64,000 nucleotides of DNA from Dichotomocladium elegans. Taxonomy: Eukaryota > Mucoromycota > Mucoromycetes > Mucorales > Lichtheimiaceae. The notes under the pieces are model-generated. The model was not told where the DNA came from. It searched no databases and saw only the letters and a program-made list of their open reading frames with translations. The stretch covers positions 1,302,001-1,366,000 of the forward strand of contig JAIXMN010000004.1 of NCBI GenBank assembly GCA_025716815.1. Direction: 5' to 3'. The position numbers and the translations under genes were made by a program. Below are positions 54,271 through 64,000 of the stretch, one piece after another (position 1 is the first letter of the stretch; each line of letters starts with the position of its first letter).

Positions 54271-57200
54271 TTAGACAATTTTAACGATAGCCGATTCCCA
54301 GGTTTCCCAGTCAGACGACCTTCTGGGATTACCAAGGAGTTTGAGGGCCTTCCACTTGATGCGGAACCTGCCCTTGGGAGCCTTAAGAGTGATGGGGAAC
54401 ACCAAATTTCCGATAGAGGGCTTATAGGTGCCATCCCAGCCAATGACGGAGTAAGGCTCAGAGAGTGTGTTGCGGGGCATATAGTTGAGGTCAGAATCAG
54501 ACATGATAGTGCCGATTTCAATGCCGTGAACGGTTTCAAGGGTAGCCTTGATATGCGCAGTAGGAGTCTGGAGACCAAAGACAATGTAAGGCGCGGTCGT
54601 GGAGTTGCTGATGTCGAAGGTGTAAACATCATCCTTAGTGTACTCCTTCTCCAAGCTGGCATCGGTTATGTAAGGGGTTTCGTCAAGGAAGATTGGAAGC
54701 TCGGATTGATCGCCGACAATACCAATGTAGGGCACGGTGAGATCCTTATGGGCAGTAGGCTGCAGACTCTTGAACTGGATGAAACCACCGTATTGGATAT
54801 GCTGGGCAGGATCTGTCTTAGGAGGCGTGACAGTGACCTTGATCGTAGTGCTCTTGCCAGGCGCCAATCTGATGGTCTTCTTGGAGAAGCGGATGCTAGC
54901 TTTGGCGTCGCCGTACTGGACGGGTTGCTGGAACATGTATCCGTACTTCTTGATGTCGTAGGGCGTGACGGAAACTGAAATGTTATTGACGAGCTGATAG
55001 GAGACGATGCTGTTGCCATTGTTGGTAATGGTCAGCTTGTGGGTGGGCACAATATTAGCAGTATCATTGAAGGAGATGTGGGAAGGCGAAATGTGTCCAG
55101 TTTCCATAAGGGTATCGTACACTTGGAGGAGACCAGCACCTTGGACAAAAGGTGACTCGACTCCGCCAACGGCAGGATTGGCAGCTTTCTTGGCGAAGTT
55201 CTTGAACTTCTCATTGATGAAGATAGGATCGGTAGAGAGGATCTTGGAAGACTTTGCTTGCTTAAGATAGAGGGCAACAGCGCCAGCAACATAGGGGGTG
55301 GCCATCGAAGTACCGCTCATGACACCCCAGCCGCCAAGGTAACGAGGAAGAGTCGAGTAAACGTTGCCGCCAATAGCGCCAAAGTCGGGCTTGAAGTCAA
55401 TTTCGTTGCTGGGACCAATGCTGGAGAAGGACGAGACGGTGCCACCAGTAAGTGCGGGGGCAAGGCCGGGTTCACTGTCGAAAGTAGCCTTAAGACTTGT
55501 GCCAGCCTTAATAAGTTCAAGAAGCTTGACACCGGTAGAGTGGGAAGTGCCGGCAAGGGGAATGTCCGTCTCGGTGGTGGAAGGCGTAAACAGATCGCCA
55601 ATGCCACTGTTGTATACAATAACACCAACAGCGCCAGCAGCATGGAGGTTGGCAGCCTTTTCATCAAAGGTGCAGGTGCCGCGTTGAATAAGGCCGACTT
55701 TGCCCTTCACGGTGCTGGGGATATTGGCAGCACTGCAACCGTCCGAAGAACTTCCAACGTTAACATCGCCAGCGACAATCTCTGCCTCGTGGGTGAATTG
55801 ACCAGATGAGCTGCTGGGGAGATAGACTACGTATTGCATCGATATCATCACATTAGTCAAATTAACTGCACAATGTTGTAGTTCTAAAAAGCAATCCCGG
55901 ACTTACAAAACGACTCCTCAACACCCTCTACGCTGAACGAATTGGCAATAACATAGTTGTTGTCGAAAGAGGCAATCGAGGCCACACCATGGCCCACACT
56001 GGGAGTACCGACGGTGAATGCACCGGTATCGCCGGCGTTACCAGCAGCGACGATAACTACGCACACGGGCTAGTTTAGTCCGGGACGGAGGGTTACAGTA
56101 TTCTTTAGACAATTTCAATCTTGTTACCTGGGACGTTTCTAGCGACAATACGCGAGGCGATCACAGAATCAGCAGATTCGGACCAAGAGGCAGTATCGCC
56201 AAGACTCATTGAGATGATATCGACGCCTGCGTCATAGGCATCAAGCATAGCCTCGATGATGATGTCGTCAGAGACAGAGCCAGTGCAGCCAAACACACGC
56301 CACATGCCAAGGGTGGCCTCAGGCGCAACGCCGGTGAAGTTCTACAAATTACACCAGAATTGAGCAAATAAATTGGGAAATATACGTCGCAAGGAAATGA
56401 AGGATTCCTTACCTCGGATTTACCGGCAATAATGCCAGCGACGTGGGTACCGTGACCTAATTCGGGGATGGGGAGTGTAATCTCTTATCAGCGTTTGCTG
56501 ATCTTTCGGCGCGTGGTAGATAAGGGACATCAAACATACCTGATGCGCCGCTACTGGCGCCGCAGTTATCAAGCGGGTCATCATCAGGCACAGGGATCGG
56601 GCTGGTTTCGGCACTGTACGCATCACCCACGAGATCTTTGCCGAGGGCAACCTTGTGGCCTTTACCGAAGCCACCACCGAGGGCGGGGTGCAGGTAATCG
56701 ATGCCTATGTTGCATTTTTCAAGTGTAACACGCACACACGACGATTAATTTTCCTTGTGTTTCATTTGATACAGAATTTTTTCTCCTAAAATAGAAAAAG
56801 AGAATGACGCGACTTCTTACCAGTGTCAAGGATACCGACGGTGATGCCCTTGCCAGTGTTCTTGAGCTTCTTGTGAACGATATCGACCTGAGTCATAGCA
56901 TGAGGAAGGAGACGGGTGGGATCCAAGTTTGCTGGGGCGGCCGATGAGGAGAAGACCTCAGGACGAGGGATTACATGGACAGGGTAGACTTTGGCAACCG
57001 AGGCATCTTCTGTAATGGCCTTGATAAGGCTTTTGAGCGTAGAAACATTATCAGCGGACAACGTGTCAGCAGAAGTGTCCTTGAAGGGATCAATCTGAAG
57101 AGTGACGGCACGGAACAAGGAATGATCAAAGCTGCCGACAACGTCCAGCTTGTTCTTGTCGAACTTCCCCTTCAAGGTCGTGACAAGCTTCTTGCTGTTC

Positions 57201-57343
57201 GCGGACACATCTCCGTCGGAGAATTCGACCAGATAACGGCCAGGAATCACTTGGACCTTGTCCTTATGAGTAAGGGACGCGGAGGTGCTTCCCAAAAGGA
57301 GGGCTGCCGCAGAGGCAAGGCTCAGCAAAGGACTGAACTTCAT
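54271..57343 (-). CDS. Secreted subtilase (S8) with inhibitor and PA domains
   Basis: The start MKFSPLLSLASAAALLLGST is a signal peptide. An inhibitor-type prodomain (GRYLVEFSDGD on) precedes the peptidase. Catalytic Asp is in VGILDTG (first exon end), His in GHGTHVAGIIAGKSE and Ser in GVMSGTSMATPYVAGAVALY. A protease-associated domain (GKVGLIQRGTCTFDEKAANL, VGVIVYNSG) is inserted before the Ser. A long C-terminal region with beta-sandwich-like repeats (KTIRLAPGKSTTIKVTVTPP) ends at 54271. The order matches minor extracellular protease Vpr-like subtilases of fungi. Product about 900 aa, exported and self-processed. Role: nutrient protein breakdown or surface remodelling. Confidence 0.93.
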
Positions 57344-57882
57344 GAAAAAAAATGAAAGGAAGGGGTAGTGGATGACTATCTTAGCTATGGGGATCAACAC
57401 TCTTTTATAATCCTCGAATGAGGGTGGACGAAGCACAAACAGCATGTCACACAAACATGAGTTATCGTGTTCCCATTTGGTAATAAATCCTTTGTTTGGG
57501 TATTCTTGACATTTTAATGCTCATCGTGTCGGCGGCATAACTATTTAGATGGGTTTCAGCATGTAAGAAGCCTAAATATATATCTATGTTACAAATATAC
57601 TTGGTGACATGGAGGTAGCGCTTATAATTTGACGCGCAGAAGATACAGAAAGGGAGGGAGGCGGGTGAGAAAGAAAGTGAGATATAAGTGCACACAGGTT
57701 AAGAAAAGGCGAGAAAATACAGGATGACAATGTAAAGAGCGTGGAATGGGTGTCGAATGCATACATTAAGCCTTCAAGAAATATATCCCGGCCGCCTTCC
57801 TGAGATTTTCGTTTTGTTATCTTTCGGCTTACATTCGTAATCAATTGATGAATACTGGAGCGCGCAGGTGGGAATGATAAGT
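57344..57882. other. Intergenic: subtilase promoter and HSF 3' flank
   Basis: A TATA-like element is visible on the minus strand near 57402-57410 (TATAAAAG when read on that strand), about 60 bases upstream of the subtilase ATG. No gene is seen. Confidence 0.5.
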
Positions 57883-59233
57883 TCACCGGTGGGAAAGAGG
57901 GTCCAGGGAGTTGACAAAAGTGAAGGGCGGATTGTTTTGGTGGCTATGCGGGTGAGAGGAAGCTCGTGGAGTGGGAGGATCGAGGACAGACGGATGAATG
58001 GGCGGATGGGGCGAATGAGGCGAATGAGAGTAGAGAGAGCTTGATTCGTCGTCTGATATCAGACTGGTTGGGCTTGGACTTGGTGGTAGGTGAGTCCCGA
58101 AACGCGCGCCAGCAGGTGGCGCCAGGTCAGGTCGAGTGTGATGAAGGTTCTGTGTTTGAACGGAGAGTGGTCCACGTGAGACTGCGTTGAGCACATCCTG
58201 AAGCACGTCATTGGTGTTGGCGGCGGTGGTATCGGGCGATGTAATAAAGATGGATGGTGGCCGTTCTTGCTTCGACGCGTCAAATTGATCAACATCAAGC
58301 TCAGCAGGAAGATGACCTATTCGCATCTATTGGTTGGCAATGTTCTTGGACGTAAACATCCACGTCTTTTCGTACATACCACCATTCTGCTGCGAAATGT
58401 ACTGCGCCATATTTTTTATCAACTGAAGCTGGGATGCCTGCTTTTGTCGTGTGTCGGCAAGCTCCTTCATCAATTCATTCAAGTTTTCAAAAAGATGGCT
58501 GATTTGCTGCATCATGTCTGACTGTGTGACCTGCATCATTGCGAGATGGGCATGCAGATCTCCCGTCTCCCGTCTCGATGTATCCGAGGACTCCATTGCC
58601 TTGCGCTTAATGTCATCGAGAAGATCGGCTCGGTTCCGAATAAACTTCGGATGGGAAAACTCCCAGATCTGATTCTCAGCCAAGGTTCGATGGCCTCGCG
58701 GGCTCTTATTGATCTTGTGGAACCCATACCTGCAGTGCGTAGTTGTTTACAGTGTCAATTAACGTACATGGTGGTGCGCATAATAGATATGTTTGAAAAT
58801 ACTTACATATTCAACTGTCGTACAAAGCTAGAGAAATTATTGTGCTTAAAATGCTTTGGCAAAACATCACGGGAAAATTCGCTTATATTGCAGACAATGA
58901 AGGAGGAACCGGTGTAATTCCATGCAATCAAATGCTGATATTGGTTGTCCACAACCATGCTATCATGACACGGATCAACGACATGATCAGTGTACTGCGT
59001 CGTCAGGGAGAACTTTACTTGTAGAGTTTATGCACAAATGTATTTGGATGTGCGGGTTTCTGGGGTGAAGGCGTCCCGGGAGGAGGGGGAGGGGGTTGGC
59101 CTGACAGTTGATGGTGGCCAAATGGCGGCATAGCATTTTGTGTGTTCGGAATTGAGGATCGTACCGGGTTGGTCTCGATGACTGGAAAAGACGTTTGGGG
59201 ATTCGAGGATGATCGTCGATGAAAATTCTCCAT
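57883..59233 (-). CDS. HSF-type transcription factor
   Basis: A Pro-rich N-terminus ([16 protein letters not shown]) is followed by the HSF DNA-binding domain. It begins [14 protein letters not shown], continues with [20 protein letters not shown] and [20 protein letters not shown], and after an intron reads [16 protein letters not shown] and [12 protein letters not shown] predicted coiled coil ([20 protein letters not shown]) would mediate oligomerisation. The C-terminal exon is Ser/Pro/His-rich. Joining it requires the 63-base intron from GTATGT (near 58379) to the second AG near 58317; the alternative acceptor leads to an early stop. Family members control heat-shock or oxidative-stress genes; this one is as near to HSF-like regulators of the Skn7/Sfl1 sort as to Hsf1. 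Confidence 0.88.
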
Positions 59234-59945
59234 GCTCAACAGGAAGAGAAAACAAAAAAGGACCTCAAAAGGGCAGTAGCTTCGTCAAAACGGAGAACCT
59301 CTTTTTTTTTGCTATAGCAATTTGGTGTCTTTTTCAAATTCAGTCACGATAGAAAATTTGGAAAGCGCAAAACCCAACCAGTCGAACTCATAGGGTGCCG
59401 GACCGCTTCGCGTGCCCCTTTTACTAATAACATCATGTCCCGTAAATTGATCTGATACCTCGGAGTAGAGGAGTGGGCCACATTCACTTCGAACGGCAAA
59501 CTATGACATGGCCCATTTCCCTTTTGTCCATGTAAAAAGTTGGGGTGTGGTAGTACAACCCTTTTCTCATTTTCTGAGTCCCTTCTGAGCCAATCATTCA
59601 ACAAACGTGCCTCATTGTTTAGTCCAATGAGCTGCTGTATCACACCAGACCGGAGAAAACATGTCCAGCATGAAAAAAAGCTCTCCGTGACGAGAAGATT
59701 GATTGTAGCAGAACTTCTTCCCGGGGGAAGGAAACATAAACTATAGAAGATTCCAAAAAACCATGATCTGTGCGCTATTACTAAAACAGTCTCATGTTCA
59801 TTACCTTCATATGGTGCTTAATAATCGAACATTCTATATATCAAGATCGATGAAGCATCCATGCTCCTCCTCCTCCTCCTCCACTCCCCTTTTCCGCCGG
59901 AATTGACTGCCGAAACAATGGGGGGGTAAGGGTTTCTTGGTCCGT
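59234..59945. other. Intergenic, no gene seen
   Basis: HSF upstream region. A minus-strand frame of 99 codons (59344-59643) is open but matches nothing. A GAG/CTC-rich run lies at 59867-59890 near the next gene's 3' end. Confidence 0.5.
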
Positions 59946-62015
59946 TTATTCCTCAAAGCTACATCCGAAGCTGAGCACATTGAAGGCATTCGCTCCTCCT
60001 AATTGTTTGACTGGGGCCGATCGTGCCTGCTTCTTTACTACCTTATTTGGCAGTTGGCTTGTTCCCGTACGCTTTTTGGCGCTCGCATTCGGATCGAGCC
60101 AACCAGACGGCCGATCATCCTGGGCCCATGTCTCTGGAATCGCAAAATCATAAACATTCTCGACCGCATTCTCCAACCCAGCCATGACGGTGCGGTAAAT
60201 CTGCCAAAATAGCCGCTTGTCCGCCCATTCTCCGAGCATACGCCCGACACTATCTCCGCGTCTCGCTAACTGGAGGTGGTGATGCATCTGTAGCCCGTTG
60301 TAGATCGATGCCAGAGCCCCATCTTGGTCCAGATACGGTATACCAAGTGCTTGTCCCAAGAGATGAGAGCAAAATACAATGCTCTGGAATTGGGCAGTAA
60401 GGTGGAGCGCCCGTTTCTTGATTGTTGGCTTGACTGAAGCTTGATCGGCATGGTTTCTCCGAGAAGCAAGCCCACCGATCAAAAGTCCTACAACCTCGTG
60501 GTTCTTGAGTTGGCTTGCTGCGGAGTCAACGCCATCTGGATACTTGGACTCGTAAATGAGATAGCGTAGACATAAAACTAGTGGCCACCACTCGCGACCC
60601 AGTTCTGACAGATCAACATCCCCTGAGTGATGGAGGCCCGCAAGTTGTATGAAATCAGAGCGCTGCTGCTGCATGTTAATTGCCCGTGTGCAAGTCACTG
60701 CAGACGAATTTAGGTGGTGCTTCTCACGAATGTACTCCAGGATATCATCCGATGCAGTTGCTATTGACAATTCACCAACTCCCGTTTCCCTTCTAGTATT
60801 GGCGAGTAAACTGTAAAGATGCCGCCGAAGCGGTCGGCTGATGAGCCAGCTAGATGGTTGTTGAAAGTCCTCGAGAAATATGGGCGACCAGAATGTGCGA
60901 GTTTCCAAGATGTCCGTGAGAGAACGGCTCAGGTATCCCATGGCATAGTCTGCTTCGATCTTTCGCCTGTCTTCTGGATTCAAAAGTATGCTTTGGCTGT
61001 CATACCGCCGTACTGAATCCACAATGATTGACTTATCGATTCCCCCCTTTACGATCGTGTCAAGTTGGCTCAACACCTTTTCCAGAACTGCCGGAAAATC
61101 TGGTGTGTGTCCAATCAACTTGTGCAGGAATTCGGCGACAAATTTTGGCCAAAACGCTGTCTTGCTCCTGCATTGGAAACCACGTTCGGAGCACCATTCG
61201 ATAATAGGCATACGGACAAGTTTGGCATCTAGGTAATCGTTGCCAAGCAATGTCCCAAATAGCGGCAGTAAGGCAACATCCAAATTAAGAAGTGAGGCTA
61301 GCGCACGTGGATGATATACTGTTGCTGTCACCGCGTCGTTCGAAATGCTTAATGTGTTAAGCGGGATATAGCCTTTTCCCGAATGAGGATATACGTGCAT
61401 GTCGGAGTCCTTGGATAAGACATAGCCGTCTTGATTGTGTGCCATATTGACCACATGGCCGTCTGCTTCGCCAGTGCATATAATCACCCTGATCCCCATT
61501 TCGCGAAGCGTTTGGATACAAACATCGAGCATGAGAGGCGGGAGAAGGAACAGCTCGTTCGGAATCTGTGGCTCGTTTGAAGCTGACCGTCGAAGAGATG
61601 CATTGATATTGTCCAGGTTAGACAGAGTCGTAGCTCCTCGCTCTATATAGGTGGCATATCGATGAAGTCGTGTCTTTTGTTTATCTTGCGGGACAGCGCC
61701 GTCAAAAACAAACGTCAGCTCTATTCCTGCTCGCTGCAGGATCAAGAGGTCATGTCGAATGGTTCTCGCTATTGCAGAATATTGGCCTATAAGTATACAA
61801 GTAAGTGTTCCGAGTCCATTCGCCAGATCATTATGTATTGTGTGTCCACCTCCATGCGCCCAGCTTGTTCTTGATTGCATCGCATAATGGTATGTAAATG
61901 CATTGCCGTCAATAACAAACGAGGTTCTTTTTTCAGTGGCATCAACATGCCAAGATTCTTTCTCGCCTAGCGAACAATGTTCCTGGACAAACGTCGCCAG
62001 TCCATAAATACCCAT
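59946..62015 (-). CDS. Asteroid (ASTE1)-like XPG/FEN-family nuclease
   Basis: A single 689-residue frame. The start MGIYGLATFVQEH matches the FEN/XPG N-terminal block, and SFVIDGNAF and TFVFDGAVPQDK hold the first acidic residues. The internal block IICTGEADGHVVNMAHNQDG, then YVLSKDSDMHVYP, supplies the metal-binding Glu/Asp residues. FGTLLGNDYLD resembles the helix-hairpin entry of the family. The length and the long C-terminal half resemble Asteroid homologues, which in animals are structure-specific nucleases working in DNA break repair. It may be a 5'-flap or single-strand DNA nuclease; no test of activity is visible. Tail basic (KKRTGTSQLPNKVVKKQARS). Confidence 0.82.
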   Translation of the reverse strand: MGIYGLATFVQEHCSLGEKESWHVDATEKRTSFVIDGNAFTYHYAMQSRTSWAHGGGHTIHNDLANGLGTLTCILIGQYSAIARTIRHDLLILQRAGIELTFVFDGAVPQDKQKTRLHRYATYIERGATTLSNLDNINASLRRSASNEPQIPNELFLLPPLMLDVCIQTLREMGIRVIICTGEADGHVVNMAHNQDGYVLSKDSDMHVYPHSGKGYIPLNTLSISNDAVTATVYHPRALASLLNLDVALLPLFGTLLGNDYLDAKLVRMPIIEWCSERGFQCRSKTAFWPKFVAEFLHKLIGHTPDFPAVLEKVLSQLDTIVKGGIDKSIIVDSVRRYDSQSILLNPEDRRKIEADYAMGYLSRSLTDILETRTFWSPIFLEDFQQPSSWLISRPLRRHLYSLLANTRRETGVGELSIATASDDILEYIREKHHLNSSAVTCTRAINMQQQRSDFIQLAGLHHSGDVDLSELGREWWPLVLCLRYLIYESKYPDGVDSAASQLKNHEVVGLLIGGLASRRNHADQASVKPTIKKRALHLTAQFQSIVFCSHLLGQALGIPYLDQDGALASIYNGLQMHHHLQLARRGDSVGRMLGEWADKRLFWQIYRTVMAGLENAVENVYDFAIPETWAQDDRPSGWLDPNASAKKRTGTSQLPNKVVKKQARSAPVKQLGGANAFNVLSFGCSFEE

Positions 62016-62200
62016 GAAACGTCGAAGATCGTTTGTTATGCAACCGGAGGTTGCGCAAATTTCCGTCGTTTAGGCAAAGCCACTGAGTTTATGATTCGTG
62101 AAATTTGACAGGCTAATAGGTCGTAAGGGAATTTTGTACAAGATGATGAGAGTTGATGAAGGTAAATGCAGGAATGTAAAAATGCAAAGAGGGGCGGGAT

Positions 62201-64000
62201 TTAATCGTAGTCATAGTAATCTTCTTCAGGATCTGCGTCCGCCCAGCCCATCCGTCTCCGGCCTTCGAGCATTAATCGCTCATCATCTGCCATATCGTCC
62301 AGATCCATATCTTCGTCGTCTTCGTCTTCATCCGCGACTTCCTGTTCAGCATGCTCTTGTAATTTTCCTTCTTCACCAGCTGCCGCTTTCTTGGTTGACA
62401 CTAAATCGCCGGATTCCTCCACCACCTCATATGCAGAATAATCGCCAGTATTTTCGTCCAATCCGGCAGATCGCATGACTTCCTTGAGTTTGTCAATTTC
62501 TTTGATCTTTTCGATTGACTCAGCTGACTCGAACATGCCATCAAATACTGCTTGATTAATTTTCCTGGAGAATTTCTTCGTTTGCAATAACTGTTTGGCC
62601 GCCTCAGCAGGAGAAGATGCAGGCGGGAGCTTTCGTTTCTTGTTGTGTTTCTACAAAGGACATGCTTTAACGTAACTCAAACGAAGCTTTAGTAGTTATA
62701 CATACCCCTCTTTTTGATATGATCCCGTTTTTTCGATCCATCTCCGCTTTTTCTGTCCTAACTCTCAGCTCCTCGAGATACTCTTTGTTCTCGTTGTACC
62801 ATATAATTGATTTTACTTTGACTTCCTCTGGACTTAAGATCATCGCCTCAATCTCCTCATCGTCAACATCTGAAAGACTGACTTCCTCGATTTCTTCAGT
62901 TTTTTGCAACATAGCTTCAGCTGCAATGGCTTCTTTTTCTGTACAAAAGATCAGTAAATCGCAACACAGGCAATAAATGCGATTCACATACCAAACTGCT
63001 CGGAGCTCTTTATGAAGTCGTCGCTCTTCATCCACTCTTGTACTTCTTGCTCCAGTTCTTCCACTTGTTCTGCAAGCTCTGGATTAACAGCTGTTACCTG
63101 TGTATCTGTTACTTGCACATCGCTGTTGGTGTTATGCGTGTCTGCGATAAGTGTTGTTTGGGTATCTTCGCTCTGTGTGGGAACTGCGTCAGATGCAGGT
63201 GGACTATGTGCTGTAGTTGTCATGGGGCTTTCTGCCGACGGACTGGCGGCAATTACAGCTGGCATGCGGCGAGGGACCTGAGTTTCATCATCTTCCTTAT
63301 CGTTACGCTCGCCAGCTTCCTCTCTTCCAGCATCTTCAGTTTCATGACCGCGTCGCTTCTCCTTTTCCGTTTGTTCCTTCCGTGCCTTCACGAAAGCGGG
63401 TGGATCAGCTTCTTTTTCAAGCCACATCGTCTTAAAGTCGCGCACAGACAGGTTGGCAGATTCGGTTTCTCTGAATTCCTTTAATCTAGAAAGATATAAT
63501 TCTATGAGCTCTGAATGCGTTTTTATAAGCGATAACTCTTTTGCATGACCCACCTTGTATGAATGGTAATTTCTGCTACTTTCACAACGTAGATAACTTC
63601 ACGCGTCGTCCGCCGGAAACCGTTTATGCGCGCAGCAATTAGTAGACATGCGCCGCAAATACCAGCAGGTCGACGGCCGGTTCGGATCCAGTCGCGGTCC
63701 ATACGCTGTACTAATCGCACAGCATCCTGTGCTACGCGTTGAGTGTATTCACCAAAATCGAGAGCAGCCGCGAATCGTGAGATGTAAATGGAGGGATCAA
63801 TCAAGGGCAGCTTCAGATTGAGGGTCCGGACAAGTTTGAGGAACGTCGAACCGAGTACAAATACATTCGCCTACGCCAGAAAAATCAACACATGAGTGAT
63901 ATCGTTACACATGGATCGATTATTCTGTACATACCTGCATCATGTCTGAGAAGTCGATCAACATCTGTGAGCTCTTTTCGTCACGGCAGACAATATAAAG
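62201..64000 (-). CDS. BRF1: Transcription factor IIIB subunit BRF1, C-terminal part (runs off the window)
   Basis: The frame comes in from beyond 64000 with LYIVCRDEKSSQMLIDFSDM and ANVFVLGSTFLKLVR, the TFIIB-like cyclin fold. It continues as PLIDPSIYISRFAAALDFGE and TGRRPAGICGACLLIAARIN of the second fold. After a Glu/Ser-rich linker comes the BRF homology block, DVDDEEIEAMILSPEEVKVK then SIIWYNENKEYLEELRVRTE. The acidic tail ends DPEEDYYDYD at 62201. BRF1 bridges TBP and the RNA polymerase III machinery on tRNA and 5S genes. The N-terminal zinc ribbon is outside the window. At least four introns. Confidence 0.92.

Noticed and set aside
54526..54978. 150-codon plus-strand frame within the subtilase gene
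   Set aside because: Shadow of the long, clearly coding minus-strand subtilase exon.
57883..58326. A separate gene encoding a Ser/Pro-rich protein after a TAG
   Set aside because: A 63-base intron joins it in frame to the HSF gene, so it is the HSF C-terminal exon.

Overview
The window is nuclear DNA of a filamentous fungus and most likely a member of the Mucoromycota (Mucorales-type). Genes are dense and split by short GT-AG introns of about 50-110 bases with poly-T stretches near many acceptors. The content includes a CotH spore-coat-like protein, a family typical of Mucoromycota, an IS630/Tc1-type transposase of the kind with an unusual acidic N-terminus, and a Fanzor-like relic. No database search was possible, so the order-level placement is inference from gene content and style.

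Layout. 0.3-8.5 kb: a universal stress protein, ribosomal protein eS7 and a large ABCC-type ABC exporter, all on the minus strand. 8.5-15.7 kb: a mobile-element graveyard. It holds a broken pogo/Tigger-like transposase, a pair of perfect hairpins, a 61-bp direct repeat pair, a frameshifted and truncated Fanzor-like (TnpB-related) reading frame, and a decayed IS630/Tc1-mariner transposase in convergent orientation. Arrays of a GTCG/CGAC motif bracket the last two. 15.7-23.6 kb (plus strand): a CLC chloride/proton antiporter, a Ysc84/LSB3-type SH3 protein of actin patches and an ACAD11-like acyl-CoA dehydrogenase. 23.8-29.2 kb (minus): tubulin cofactor E, a delta-12 fatty acid desaturase and an Eaf7/MRGBP-like NuA4 subunit. 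29.2-30.5 kb: an unrecognised, possibly decayed gene. 30.8-35.1 kb: mitochondrial ribosomal protein uS10m, a Gag1-like clamp protein, a small unknown protein and a pentatricopeptide repeat protein. 35.3-40.4 kb (minus): NADH-cytochrome b5 reductase, an unknown hydrophilic protein and the CotH protein. 40.4-44.9 kb: a 4.5-kb stretch with no supportable gene. 44.9-50.3 kb (plus): a PacC/Rim101 zinc-finger factor and a FAT1-type fatty acid transporter/very-long-chain acyl-CoA synthetase. 50.5-52.4 kb (minus): SmD3 and ribosomal protein uS9. 54.3-64 kb (minus): a secreted subtilase with a PA domain, an HSF-type transcription factor, an Asteroid-like FEN/XPG-family nuclease and the 3' part of BRF1 (TFIIIB), which runs off the right edge.

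Most genes are housekeeping and functionally independent. A loose lipid theme exists: desaturase, cytochrome b5 reductase (the usual source of its electrons), FAT1-like ligase and acyl-CoA dehydrogenase lie within 30 kb, but on different strands and without shared promoters. The most unusual part is 10.4-14.3 kb. There a remnant of an RNA-guided-nuclease-like protein (Fanzor) abuts a Tc1/mariner-class transposase, suggesting a decayed composite element.
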